A DNA stretch of 45,982 nt, from NCBI RefSeq assembly GCF_030162935.1, contig NZ_JASAUZ010000013.1, positions 1-45,982 on the forward strand. The letters are read 5' to 3'. Numbering within the stretch: the first letter of the stretch is position 1; every line of letters starts with the position of its first letter. A program made the translations under genes and the position numbers. The stretch is from Comamonas halotolerans. Its GTDB lineage: Bacteria > Pseudomonadota > Gammaproteobacteria > Burkholderiales > Burkholderiaceae_C. The notes beneath the pieces were generated by a model. It did no database searches. It had not been told where the DNA came from and saw nothing but the letters and a program-made list of their open reading frames with translations. Of the stretch, positions 36,570 to 45,325 are shown piece after piece.

Positions 36570-37742
36570 ATGGACTTCCGACTGAACGACGAACAACGCA
36601 TGATGATTGAAACTGCGCGCCAGATTGGCGAGAGTTTTGGTATGGAGTACTGGCGCAAGCACGATGCCGAGAAGGCGTTCCCCAAGGAGTACTGGAAGGC
36701 CGTGTGTGATGCCGGTCTGGCCGGTGTGGCGCTGCCCGAAGCGCATGGCGGCAGCGGCCTGGGCATGATGGAGATGACACTGATTGTGGAGGCCTTGTCA
36801 GCTACAGGTGGCGGCTCCACCGTGGGCCAGTTGTTCATGATCAACCCCATCTTTGGTGGCGTGTCCATCTCGCGTTTCGGCAACGAAAAGATGAAAAGGG
36901 AGCTGCTGCCCAAGATCATCAGCGGTGAAATGAACTTCTGCATGGCCCTGACGGAGCCGGATGCTGGCACGAATACGCTGGAGATCAAGACGTTTGCTGC
37001 CGAGGACGGTGATGGTTGGCGCCTCAATGGACGAAAGATCTGGATCACCGGTGTGGAGTCAGCCGACAAGATGCTGGTGATTGCACGCACCAAGAAGCTG
37101 CAGGATGCTGCATCGCGCACCGATGGCTTGAGCATGTTCATGATCGATGTGAAGCGTGAAGGGCTGACCCACACGCCCATCGACAAGCTGGGCACTTGCA
37201 CCCTGGACTCCAGCAGCGTGTTCTTCGACAACGTGCGCGTGGAGCCCGATGAGCTGGTCGGCACCTTGCACAAGGGATGGCGCGAACTGCTCGACGTGCT
37301 CAACACTGAGCGCATGGTGACCACTGCGGGTTTAGTGGGCACTGGTGAACTGGCCATCAAGCTGGCGGTCGAATATGCCAACGACCGCAAGGTGTTTGGT
37401 GACAAGCCCATCAGCGCCTACCAGGGCTTGCAGTTCCCGTTGGCGCAATGCCACGTGGAAGTCGAGTCCGCACGCCTGCTGAACTACAAGGCAGCCACCA
37501 ACTTCGATATGAATCTGCCCTATAGCAACGAGGCCAATGCGGCCAAGCTGATTGCAGCGCAAGCCGTGGGCCGTGCCACCGAGCGTGCCATGCAGACCAT
37601 GGGCGGCATGGGCTATGCCAAGGAGTTCCATGTGGAGCGCCTGTGGCGCGACTGCCGCTTGTTCCGCTTTGCGCCCGTGTCGGAAGAGATGCTGCTGAAC
37701 TATGTGGCCAACCACGAATTGAAGATGCCCAAGGGCTACTGA
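36570..37742 (+). CDS. Acyl-CoA dehydrogenase
   Basis: A 390-residue acyl-CoA dehydrogenase, full length. Seen: MDFRLNDEQRMMIETARQ, MALTEPDAGTNTLEIKTFA, GRKIWITGVESADKMLVIARTKK, a helix with NTERMVTTAGLVG carrying a Glu at the isovaleryl-type base position, and YANDRKVFGDKPISAYQGLQFPLA. The C-terminus has TMGGMGYAKEFHVERLWRDCRLFRFAPVSEEML, where APVSEEM stands in the FAD-binding GTSEI position. Second dehydrogenase of unit 1, so it probably acts on a different intermediate from the first. It is followed by a 161-base gap before the ligase gene. Confidence 0.93.
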   Translation: MDFRLNDEQRMMIETARQIGESFGMEYWRKHDAEKAFPKEYWKAVCDAGLAGVALPEAHGGSGLGMMEMTLIVEALSATGGGSTVGQLFMINPIFGGVSISRFGNEKMKRELLPKIISGEMNFCMALTEPDAGTNTLEIKTFAAEDGDGWRLNGRKIWITGVESADKMLVIARTKKLQDAASRTDGLSMFMIDVKREGLTHTPIDKLGTCTLDSSSVFFDNVRVEPDELVGTLHKGWRELLDVLNTERMVTTAGLVGTGELAIKLAVEYANDRKVFGDKPISAYQGLQFPLAQCHVEVESARLLNYKAATNFDMNLPYSNEANAAKLIAAQAVGRATERAMQTMGGMGYAKEFHVERLWRDCRLFRFAPVSEEMLLNYVANHELKMPKGY

Positions 37743-37903
37743 GGCACATCCCATTCCGCGAGTTCCGGCGCGTCTGCGCTGCTGCCAGCGGCTGTGCCGC
37801 TTGCTCGGCAAGGCTGTTCGACGCTGCGCAGGTGTTTGCACAGGGTGCGCAGCAAGCACAGGGACACGCTGATTGCAAATCCATACCGCGTAAGGAGACA
37901 ACG

Positions 37904-39403
37904 ATGACATCCGTCACAGCCAGCGTAGCCTGGTGGGCGCGCACGGAGCCACAGCGCCTGGCACTGGTCTATCAATCGCAGCGACTGAGCTATGGCGCGC
38001 TGCAGGATCGGGTGGAACGCGCAGCGATCATGCTGCAGGTCAAAGGCGTGCAAGCCGGCGAAGTGGTGGCACTGCTGATGAAAAACAGTGCTGCATTTCT
38101 GGAGCTGTCACTGGCTATTTCCCATGTGGGCGCTGTGCTGCTGCCTATCAATTACCGCTTGGGTACCGATGAGGTGGGGTATATCGCTGAGCACGCTGGG
38201 GTGAAGCTGTTGTTTGCCGATGCCGAATTGGCAGGCAATGTGCCAGCAGGTGTCACTGCAGTGGTGCTCGATGAGGTTGCGCAGGCTGACAGCCGCCTGC
38301 TGTCACATGGGGTGGAGGGCGACGTGCCACCGCTGTCCCTTGCCACACCCGACACCTTGTACCGGCTGATGTACACCAGCGGCACGACCGATCGCCCCAA
38401 GGGGGTGATGCACACCTACGGCAACATGGCCTGGAAGTGCATGGACCACATCACGGCACTGGGCATTGGCCGCAATGACAAATTGCTGGTGGTGGGGCCG
38501 CTCTATCACGTTGGCGCCTATGATCTGCCGGGCGTGGCACTGTGGATGGCAGGTGGTGCGCTGGTGCTGGAGCGCGACTTTGATGCCGAGCAGGTGCTGG
38601 CCTTGATCGAGCGTGAGCAGATCACGGGGGCTTGGATGGCGCCTGTCATGCTCAATCGCTGTCTGAACAGCAGTGCAAGTCATCAGCACCAGCTGGACAG
38701 TCTGAAGTGGTTGATTGGCGGTGGTGAGCGAACACCGGAAGAGCGCATTCGCGAGTTCAGCGGTCTGTTTCCGCAGGCGCGCTATGTCGATGCCTATGGC
38801 CTGACGGAGACTTGTTCGGGCGACACCATGATGGAAGCGGGGCGCGAGATTGAAAAGATAGGCTCCACCGGGCGTGCATTGGCCCATGTGGAACTGGCTA
38901 TTTTGGATGACGATGGTCAACCTTTGCCTGCTGGTGAGCAGGGTGAAGTGTGCTTGCGCGGTCCCAAAGTTACCCAGGGCTACTGGCGCGATGAGGCCAA
39001 GACCCATGCCAGCTTTTTTGAGCGTTGGTTCCGTACCGGCGATATGGGCTATCTGGATAGCGAAGGCTTTCTGTTTCTGACCGACCGCAAGAAGGACATG
39101 ATCATCAGCGGCGGTGAGAACATTGCTTCCTCCGAAGTGGAGCGTGTGGTGTATGAACTGCCCCAGGTCGCAGAAGTGGCAGCCATCGGCTTGCCCGATG
39201 CGCAATGGGGGGAGTGTGTCACCGTGGCCGTGGTACTCAAACCCGGTGAATCCTTGACCCTGCAAGAGCTGCGCACGTATTGCAGCGGCAAGCTGGGTGG
39301 ATTCAAGACGCCCAAGAAACTGGTGATTTGCGAGGCCTTGCCGCGCAACCCCTCCGGCAAGGTGCTCAAGCGCGAACTGCGCGCGCAACTCTGCGCACAC
39401 TAA
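37904..39403 (+). CDS. AMP-forming acyl-CoA ligase
   Basis: A 499-residue ANL-superfamily ligase that activates a carboxylate as acyl-AMP and then acyl-CoA. Start at ATG 37904 with AAGGAG upstream. Seen: the P-loop YTSGTTDRPKGV near 157-168, YGLTETCSGD, YLDSEGFLFLTDRKKDMIISGGENI and the C-terminal PRNPSGKVLKREL with catalytic Lys486. Asp163 replaces the glycine usual in the P-loop (TTGxPKG). All other core motifs are intact, so it is likely active. It is a candidate first step of the pathway, beside the ADP-forming synthetase and the CoA-transferase. Confidence 0.92.
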   Translation: MTSVTASVAWWARTEPQRLALVYQSQRLSYGALQDRVERAAIMLQVKGVQAGEVVALLMKNSAAFLELSLAISHVGAVLLPINYRLGTDEVGYIAEHAGVKLLFADAELAGNVPAGVTAVVLDEVAQADSRLLSHGVEGDVPPLSLATPDTLYRLMYTSGTTDRPKGVMHTYGNMAWKCMDHITALGIGRNDKLLVVGPLYHVGAYDLPGVALWMAGGALVLERDFDAEQVLALIEREQITGAWMAPVMLNRCLNSSASHQHQLDSLKWLIGGGERTPEERIREFSGLFPQARYVDAYGLTETCSGDTMMEAGREIEKIGSTGRALAHVELAILDDDGQPLPAGEQGEVCLRGPKVTQGYWRDEAKTHASFFERWFRTGDMGYLDSEGFLFLTDRKKDMIISGGENIASSEVERVVYELPQVAEVAAIGLPDAQWGECVTVAVVLKPGESLTLQELRTYCSGKLGGFKTPKKLVICEALPRNPSGKVLKRELRAQLCAH

Positions 39404-39449
39404 TTCTTAGACACCTTCAGGTGCATTCACTCTCTTTAGGAGACAAACC

Positions 39450-40436
39450 ATGAAATCCGTATACAACCGCGGCCGTCGTGCCGTGCTGGGTGCTCTGGCT
39501 GCGGCAGCTTGCGCCGTGCTTGGAGGCAATGCCTGGGCGGGGAGCGACTGGCCGCAAAAAACTGTCAAGGTGCTGGTGCCTTACACGGCAGGTGGCCCCG
39601 TAGACACAGTGACGCGGGTTCTGATGGAAAACGTGGCGAAATCATTGGGTCAAACCATCATCATTGAGAACCGTCCGGGCGCCAATACCCAGGTGGCTAC
39701 TGGCCAACTGGCCCGTTCACCAGCGGACGGCTACACCTTCGGCATCATTCCTGCGGCCTACACCACCAATCAGGTGCTGGCAAAAAAGTTGCCCTACAAG
39801 CCTGGCGACTTTGTCGCAGTGAGTCATATGGTGAACATTCCTTTGTTCTTGTTCGCCAGTGCCAGCAATCCCGCCAACAATGTGGCGGAGTTTGTGGAGT
39901 GGGCGCGCAAGGAAAAGCCCAGCTATGCCTCGACAGGCCCCGGCTCGACCGGCCACTTGCTGGGAGCCATGTTTGCCATGAATGCCAAGTTTGAAGGCAC
40001 GCACGTTGGCTACAACGGCAGCGCGCAGGTCATGCCGGATTTGATGTCGGGGCTGGTGGCCTATATTTTTGACCCCGCCACTGGCGGCATGCCGCATGTG
40101 AAGGCGGGCAAGTTGAAAGTGCTGGGCGTTTCGCTACCGCAGCGCTGCACTTGTGCGCCGGATGTGCCCACCATGGCTGAATCGGGCTACCCCGAGATGG
40201 TGCAGGGCTCATGGCTGGGTCTGATGGCTCCCAAGGGAACGCCCCAGCCCGTTGTGCAGCGCATGTCCGATGAAATTGCCAAGGCCATGCGCAACCCCGA
40301 TTTCACCAGGCGTCTTGAAACCATGGGCTTTGATGCGGTAGGCAGCAAGCCCGCCGAGTTCCAGTCCTTGATTGATCAGGACATCAAGGCCTATGAATCC
40401 ATTGCGCGCAAGGCCAATATTTCTTTGGATCACTGA
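39450..40436 (+). CDS. Bug/TctC-family solute-binding protein
   Basis: A 328-residue TTT-type binding protein with a twin-arginine-looking but Sec-compatible leader (NRGRRAVLGALAAAACAVLGGNAWA, cleavage near AWA). Seen: WPQKTVKVLVPYTAGGPVDTVTRVL, IENRPGANTQVATGQLA, YASTGPGSTGHLLG and HVGYNGSAQVMPDLMSG. The ligand loop reads TAGGPVD. It is the last gene of unit 1, followed 20 bases later by a strong terminator. Third Bug gene of the operon. GGAG before the ATG supports the start. Confidence 0.93.
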   Translation: MKSVYNRGRRAVLGALAAAACAVLGGNAWAGSDWPQKTVKVLVPYTAGGPVDTVTRVLMENVAKSLGQTIIIENRPGANTQVATGQLARSPADGYTFGIIPAAYTTNQVLAKKLPYKPGDFVAVSHMVNIPLFLFASASNPANNVAEFVEWARKEKPSYASTGPGSTGHLLGAMFAMNAKFEGTHVGYNGSAQVMPDLMSGLVAYIFDPATGGMPHVKAGKLKVLGVSLPQRCTCAPDVPTMAESGYPEMVQGSWLGLMAPKGTPQPVVQRMSDEIAKAMRNPDFTRRLETMGFDAVGSKPAEFQSLIDQDIKAYESIARKANISLDH

Positions 40437-40456
40437 CAGGGGGCATTGCAGCAGTC

Positions 40457-40483
40457 AAAGCCACCTTGGGGTGGCTTTTTTAT
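40457..40483 (+). terminator. Rho-independent terminator of catabolic unit 1
   Basis: AAAGCCACC (40457-40465) pairs with GGTGGCTTT (40470-40478), and the T run continues to 40481. It lies about 20 bases after the third Bug gene. Confidence 0.85.
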
Positions 40484-40552
40484 TCTCTATCTAGTGATTG
40501 TTTTGGACAGTTTGTCAGGGTTTATACGGTTTTGTCATGAAAATTCGATGAA

Positions 40553-40570
40553 TAAATTCACTATCAAGAA
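40553..40570 (+). promoter_or_regulatory. Shared operon element, copy 2
   Basis: TAAATTCACTATCAAGAA matches 16 of 18 bases of the element before unit 1 (25401-25418). It lies 25 bases before the thiolase ATG, inside an AT-rich 110-base stretch after the terminator. It marks unit 2 as a separately initiated, probably co-regulated transcript. Confidence 0.5.
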
Positions 40571-40595
40571 TTAATTTGTTAATAGAGAAAATACT

Positions 40596-41789
40596 ATGCG
40601 TGAAGCCGTTATTGTTTCCTATGCCCGTACACCACTGACCAAAGCCCTGCGCGGCGAGTTCAATCTCATGTCAGGCCCAGAGCTTGGAGCGCTGTCGATT
40701 GCGGCTGCCGTAGAGCGTGCCGGCGTCGAAGGCAGCGCGGTGGATGATGTGATCATGGGCTGTGCCAACCCCTATGGACGCAATGGCAAGAATGTGGCCC
40801 ACCTGTCTGCACACCGTGCGGGTCTGCCCGTAACTGTCAGTGGCGCCACTATCAATCGTTTTTGCTCGTCTGGTCTTCAATCAATCGCCATGGTGGCGGG
40901 CCGCATTGTGCTGGACGGTGTGGACGTAGCCGTTGCAGGTGGTGTGGAAAGCGTGACAGGTACGCGCAGCATGGTGCGCAGCCCTGCAGAAGAAGCCAAG
41001 GATCTGGATGCATGGCTGCTGGCGCACAAGCCATCGGTGTACATGCCCATGATCGAGACCGCCGACATCGTGGCCCAACGTTATGCAATCAGCCGTGAAG
41101 CGCAGGATGCTTTCTCGCTGCGCAGCCAGCAACTGATTGCCAAGGCCCAGGCCAGCGGTGTGTTTATCGATGAAATCATCCGCGTCAAAACCGAGATGGA
41201 AGTGCTCAACAAGGAGACCGGTGAAGCCTCGCGCCGTGCGGTGGATGTGGCGCTGGATACCTGCAACCGTGCAGACACCACACTGGAAAGCCTGGCTGCC
41301 CTCAAACCCGTGCGTGGCGAGGGCAACTTTGTGACGGCGGGCAATGCATCGCAGTTGGCCGATGGCTCGGCTGCGGTGGTGATGATGGAGGCCAAAGAGG
41401 CGCAGCGTCGTGGCCTGAATGTCATGGGCGCATTCCGTGGCTTTGCGGTGGCTGGTTGCGAACCCGATGAAATGGGGATTGGTCCGGTGTTTGCCATTCC
41501 CAAACTGCTCAAGCGCTTTGGCCTGAGTGTGCATGACATTGATCTGTGGGAAATCAATGAGGCATTTGCCTCACAAGCCCTGTATTGCCAGCAGAAGCTG
41601 GAAATCCCGCTGGAGCGCCTGAACGTCAATGGTGGCTCGATTGCCATCGGCCATCCATTTGGTATCAGCGGCACACGCATGGCCGGTCACCTTCTGATGG
41701 AAGGCAGACGCCGTAAAGCCAAGTGGGGTGTGGTGTCGATGTGCGTGGGCGGTGGCATGGGCGCTGCAGGCCTGTTTGAAATCTACTGA
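40596..41789 (+). CDS. Acetyl-CoA acyltransferase (canonical thiolase)
   Basis: A 397-residue thiolase with a complete active site: nucleophile Cys90 in NRFCSSGLQ, His353 in [10 protein letters not shown] and Cys383 in MCVGGGMG. It cleaves beta-ketoacyl-CoA with CoA and belongs to the FadA-like degradative type ([41 protein letters not shown]). It heads unit 2 after a terminator and an AT-rich promoter gap. With the Cys-lacking relative in unit 1, the locus encodes two different carbon-carbon cleaving activities. Confidence 0.95.
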   Translation: MREAVIVSYARTPLTKALRGEFNLMSGPELGALSIAAAVERAGVEGSAVDDVIMGCANPYGRNGKNVAHLSAHRAGLPVTVSGATINRFCSSGLQSIAMVAGRIVLDGVDVAVAGGVESVTGTRSMVRSPAEEAKDLDAWLLAHKPSVYMPMIETADIVAQRYAISREAQDAFSLRSQQLIAKAQASGVFIDEIIRVKTEMEVLNKETGEASRRAVDVALDTCNRADTTLESLAALKPVRGEGNFVTAGNASQLADGSAAVVMMEAKEAQRRGLNVMGAFRGFAVAGCEPDEMGIGPVFAIPKLLKRFGLSVHDIDLWEINEAFASQALYCQQKLEIPLERLNVNGGSIAIGHPFGISGTRMAGHLLMEGRRRKAKWGVVSMCVGGGMGAAGLFEIY

Positions 41790-41801
41790 AGGTAAGTACC
41801 C

Positions 41802-42980
41802 ATGAGCGATACATCTGCCCAAGCGGAGATTCTGCGTCAGCGCGTGCGTGACTTTATGCAGAACAAGGTGCCGCATGAATATATTGAGCGCACCCGCAAC
41901 GGTCTTGGTCTGAGCAAGCAGGAGCAAGTGCACTGGCATTGCCTGCTCGATGCCGAAGGCTGGCTGGTCAATCACTGGCCGCAGGAGTGGGGTGGCCCGG
42001 GCTGGTCGCCGCTGGAACGCTATGTGTTCGACTATGAGACCGCCGTTGCGAACGCGCCGCGCATTCTGCCGTTTGGCGTGAGCATGCTGGCGCCGGTGAT
42101 CCTGAAGTTTGGCACCCAGGCGCAAAAAGAGCATTGGTTGCCGCGCATTCGCAGTGGTGAAGACTGGTGGTGCCAGGGCTATTCCGAGCCCGGTGCCGGC
42201 TCGGACCTGGCATCCCTGAAAACGACGGCCGTGCGCGATGGTGATCACTATGTCGTGAATGGTCAAAAGACCTGGACCACGCTGGGGCAGCACGCCAACA
42301 TGATGTTCTGTCTGGTGCGCACCGACACCCAGGCCAAGGCGCAGGAAGGGATCAGCTTTTTGCTGATCGATATGAACACGCCCGGCATTGAGGTGCGTCC
42401 TCTTTATCTGTACAACGGTGAGCACGAGGTCAACGAAGTGTTCCTGCAGGATGTGCGCGTGCCCGTGGAGAACCTCGTGGGCGTGGAGAACAGGGGCTGG
42501 GACTGTGCCAAGTATTTGCTCACGTATGAGCGTACCGGCATTGCCGGCGTAGGCATCTGCATCTCCTTGTTCAACAAGCTGCGCGCCTTGGCTGCGCAAG
42601 CACAGCGCAATGGAAAGCCGCTTATTGAGGATATGTTATTCCGTCAGAAGTTGGCGAAGGTGTGGATGGACATCGACAACCTCAAAGAAACCAACTTGCG
42701 CATCTTGATGCGTGCTTCCGGCGGCGTGCCTGGGCCCGAGAGTTCGGTGCTCAAGATCCTGGGTACGGAAATTCGCCAGGAGCTGTTTGTCTTGCTGCGT
42801 CAGGCGGCCGGCTCGCGTGCCTTGGCGCTGTACGACGCAGAAACTGTGGGCCTGGAAGAGGCTCCGACCGCGTTGCTGACGGCTGCAGAGAACTATTTCA
42901 ACCATCGCAAGCTGTCCATTTTTGGCGGCTCCAACGAAGTGCAGAAAAACATTTTGTCCAAGTTCGTGCTTGGGCTGTAA
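41802..42980 (+). CDS. Acyl-CoA dehydrogenase, probable catalytic subunit of a pair
   Basis: A 392-residue acyl-CoA dehydrogenase of the FadE17/FadE28-like type. Seen: HWPQEWGGPGWSPLERYVFDYE, YSEPGAGSDLASLKTTAVRDGD, GQKTWTTLGQHANMMFCLVRTD, a helix with LLTYERTGIAG that places a Glu at the isovaleryl-type catalytic base site, and C-terminal FGGSNEVQKNILSK. Members of this group form alpha2beta2 heterotetramers with a second, shorter dehydrogenase encoded beside them. Such a gene follows 12 bases later. That layout is known from steroid side-chain and cyclic-acid degradation. Confidence 0.93.
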   Translation: MSDTSAQAEILRQRVRDFMQNKVPHEYIERTRNGLGLSKQEQVHWHCLLDAEGWLVNHWPQEWGGPGWSPLERYVFDYETAVANAPRILPFGVSMLAPVILKFGTQAQKEHWLPRIRSGEDWWCQGYSEPGAGSDLASLKTTAVRDGDHYVVNGQKTWTTLGQHANMMFCLVRTDTQAKAQEGISFLLIDMNTPGIEVRPLYLYNGEHEVNEVFLQDVRVPVENLVGVENRGWDCAKYLLTYERTGIAGVGICISLFNKLRALAAQAQRNGKPLIEDMLFRQKLAKVWMDIDNLKETNLRILMRASGGVPGPESSVLKILGTEIRQELFVLLRQAAGSRALALYDAETVGLEEAPTALLTAAENYFNHRKLSIFGGSNEVQKNILSKFVLGL

Positions 42981-42992
42981 GGAGGTCACCGC

Positions 42993-44078
42993 ATGCAAAT
43001 CGATATGGAAGACGTGCTGGCGCTGGGAGACTCGGTCGACAAGCTGCTGGTCAACTACCCTGCGGGTATGGCCTCTTTGCAGGCGCTTAAGAACCCCGGA
43101 GTGCTGCGCCAAAAAGCTGAAGCGCAGCTGGCTCAGCTGGGCGTGCGCTTTCTGTTCAATCCTGTGGCCAATGGTGGTGTGGATCTGCGTGCTCAGACGG
43201 TGCTGGCGCAGCGATTCGGTCGCCATCTTTTTCATGGTGCCAGTCTGTTTCAGGACGTGGTGGGTGGCTATGTGGTGAGCCAGCTTGCCCAGTTGCCGCA
43301 AGGCCTGAGCGCCGAGTCTCTGGTCGCAGGAGACTGGTCTGTGACCGTCCCGCTGGACAACGATCCGATGGCCAGCGTGGTGCGAGCAAAGGCCAATGCT
43401 GCTGGGCAGTGGGTGCTTCAGGGGCAGGTGCCTGTGGTGCCCTATGCCGCCGAGTCTACGCATGTGCTGCTGGCTGTGGAGGCGGGAAGCGATCAGCGTT
43501 ATGCCTTGCTACCTCTGGGTGCCCCAGGTGTTCAGGCGCAGCAGCGTACAGGCCTGGATGGCAGCTCGGTATCTGCATTGCAACTGCGCGATGTGTTGTT
43601 GCCCGCAGACGCCTTGCTGGATGGCAAAAGCGTGGCGGCATCTTTGGCTCAAGGCCAGCGACATGCCACCTTGCTGCTGTGTTTCGAGGCAGTGGGACTC
43701 ATGGAGCAACTGCTCAAGAAGACCACGGAGTATCTGCAAATCCGCAAGCAGTTTGGCAAGACAATTGGCACGTTTCAGGCCTTGCAGCATCGTATGGTCG
43801 GCATCTTGCTGTTGCTTGAGCAGACTCGCTCTGCCGCAGACCTGGCGCTGGAAGCCACGCTTGCTGGCGCAGCAGACCAGCACATGCGACTGAGTGCCGC
43901 CAAGTATGCCGTGGGTGTGAATGGTCAAAAAGTAGCAGAGGAGTGCGTGCAGCTGCACGGTGGTATCGGCATGACCTGGGAGCTTGATACCGCGCATTAC
44001 GCCAAGCGCCTGGTGATGCTGGATCACTATTTTGACAATGCGGATCAAAGCCTGTCTCAGGTCATGGCGGCCCTTTAA
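42993..44078 (+). CDS. Acyl-CoA dehydrogenase, partner subunit
   Basis: A 361-residue, divergent acyl-CoA dehydrogenase. The N-terminal half is short and poorly matching. The C-terminal domain keeps RKQFGKTIGTFQALQHRMVGIL and VQLHGGIGMTWELDTAHYAKRLVMLD. The SEPxxGSD substrate loop and the terminal GTSEIQ-like FAD motif are not recognisable, so this is probably a structural or FAD-sharing partner of the preceding dehydrogenase. A very strong AAGGAGG precedes the ATG, suggesting efficient translation to match its partner. Confidence 0.87.
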   Translation: MQIDMEDVLALGDSVDKLLVNYPAGMASLQALKNPGVLRQKAEAQLAQLGVRFLFNPVANGGVDLRAQTVLAQRFGRHLFHGASLFQDVVGGYVVSQLAQLPQGLSAESLVAGDWSVTVPLDNDPMASVVRAKANAAGQWVLQGQVPVVPYAAESTHVLLAVEAGSDQRYALLPLGAPGVQAQQRTGLDGSSVSALQLRDVLLPADALLDGKSVAASLAQGQRHATLLLCFEAVGLMEQLLKKTTEYLQIRKQFGKTIGTFQALQHRMVGILLLLEQTRSAADLALEATLAGAADQHMRLSAAKYAVGVNGQKVAEECVQLHGGIGMTWELDTAHYAKRLVMLDHYFDNADQSLSQVMAAL

Positions 44079-44093
44079 GCCAAGGAGCACACC

Positions 44094-45284
44094 ATGCAAT
44101 TGCTGCCAGGAATCCGCGTGCTGGATCTGACCCGTGTTTTTGCTGGCCCCTTGAGCGGCCAGGTGCTGGGAGACATGGGCGCGGACGTCATCAAGATCGA
44201 ACATCCGGTCCGCGGTGATGACACCCGCGATTGGGGGATCAAGATAGGCGACACGGAAACCCCGTACTACAACAGCGTCAATCGCAACAAGCGCTCACTG
44301 ACTTTGGACCTCAAACGCCCAGAAGCACGCCAGATTCTGATGGAGCTGGCTCGGCAATCTGATGTGGTGGTGCATAACTTCAAGGGCGGTGATGCTGAAC
44401 GCATGGGCATTGCCTATGAGGATTTTCTGGCTGTTAATCCGCGCATCATTTACTGCCATATTGCGGGTTACGACCAGCACGGCCCCGAGCGTACGCGTCC
44501 AGGGTATGACCTGGTGGTGCAGGGCGAGTCCGGCCTGATGTCGCTCAACGGCGAGAAAGACACGCCCCCACTGAAGTTCGGTGTGGCGGTGGTGGACATG
44601 TTCACAGGCATGTACACCGCGCAACTGATTTTGGCAGCATTGTTCAAGCGACAGATCGACAACCAGCCACGCAAGCTGGAAGTGGCCTTGTTCGATTGTG
44701 GCCTGCTGGTCAGCGCCTACTACGGGCTGGAAGCCCTGCAAATGGGACATGAACCGGAAAAGTACGGCAACGCCCACCCCTCCATCGTGCCCTACGGCAT
44801 GTTTGAGGCTGCCGATGGTCGCTTGATCATCACAGTGGGTAACAACAGCCAGTACGAAAAATTCTGCCGTCATGTTGTGCTGCGCAACGATCTGGTGGAT
44901 GACCCGCGCTTTGCCACGAATTTGCAGCGCCGTGAAAACCGCCAGGTGCTTTTGCCGCTGCTGATCGAGGAAATCCGCCGTCACCCCAAAACTGTGTTGC
45001 TGGAACGTATGGCGGCGCATGGTATTCCCTGCGGCGAGGTGCTCGGCATCCTGGAGGCCATTCGCTCCGAGCGGGTGGAAAAAGCTGGCTTGCTGCAGAC
45101 CTTGCCGCACCCCAAGGCGGGTGAGGTGCATGTGTTCGCACCACCGCTGCGTGTGGATGGGCAACGCCTGCCGGTGCGCCATATCCCGCCTACTTTGGGT
45201 GGTCACAGCGAGCAGGTGCTGGGCGAGTTGCTGGCGATGGATGCCGAAGCGGTACACGCGCTGCGCAATCAAAAAATTATTTAA
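44094..45284 (+). CDS. Class III CoA-transferase (CaiB/BaiF family)
   Basis: A 396-residue family III CoA-transferase. Seen: [35 protein letters not shown] at the N-terminus, [18 protein letters not shown], the [19 protein letters not shown] loop, and Asp168 in [10 protein letters not shown] at the position of the acyl-anhydride-forming aspartate. It moves CoA between acids, so it could recycle CoA from a product to the starting acid. Normal family length. AAGGAG seven bases before ATG. It lies 15 bases after the partner dehydrogenase. Confidence 0.94.
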   Translation: MQLLPGIRVLDLTRVFAGPLSGQVLGDMGADVIKIEHPVRGDDTRDWGIKIGDTETPYYNSVNRNKRSLTLDLKRPEARQILMELARQSDVVVHNFKGGDAERMGIAYEDFLAVNPRIIYCHIAGYDQHGPERTRPGYDLVVQGESGLMSLNGEKDTPPLKFGVAVVDMFTGMYTAQLILAALFKRQIDNQPRKLEVALFDCGLLVSAYYGLEALQMGHEPEKYGNAHPSIVPYGMFEAADGRLIITVGNNSQYEKFCRHVVLRNDLVDDPRFATNLQRRENRQVLLPLLIEEIRRHPKTVLLERMAAHGIPCGEVLGILEAIRSERVEKAGLLQTLPHPKAGEVHVFAPPLRVDGQRLPVRHIPPTLGGHSEQVLGELLAMDAEAVHALRNQKII

Positions 45285-45325
45285 CTGCGACCCTTTTGTT
45301 GCAGCCCATATTCAGGAGATATGAC

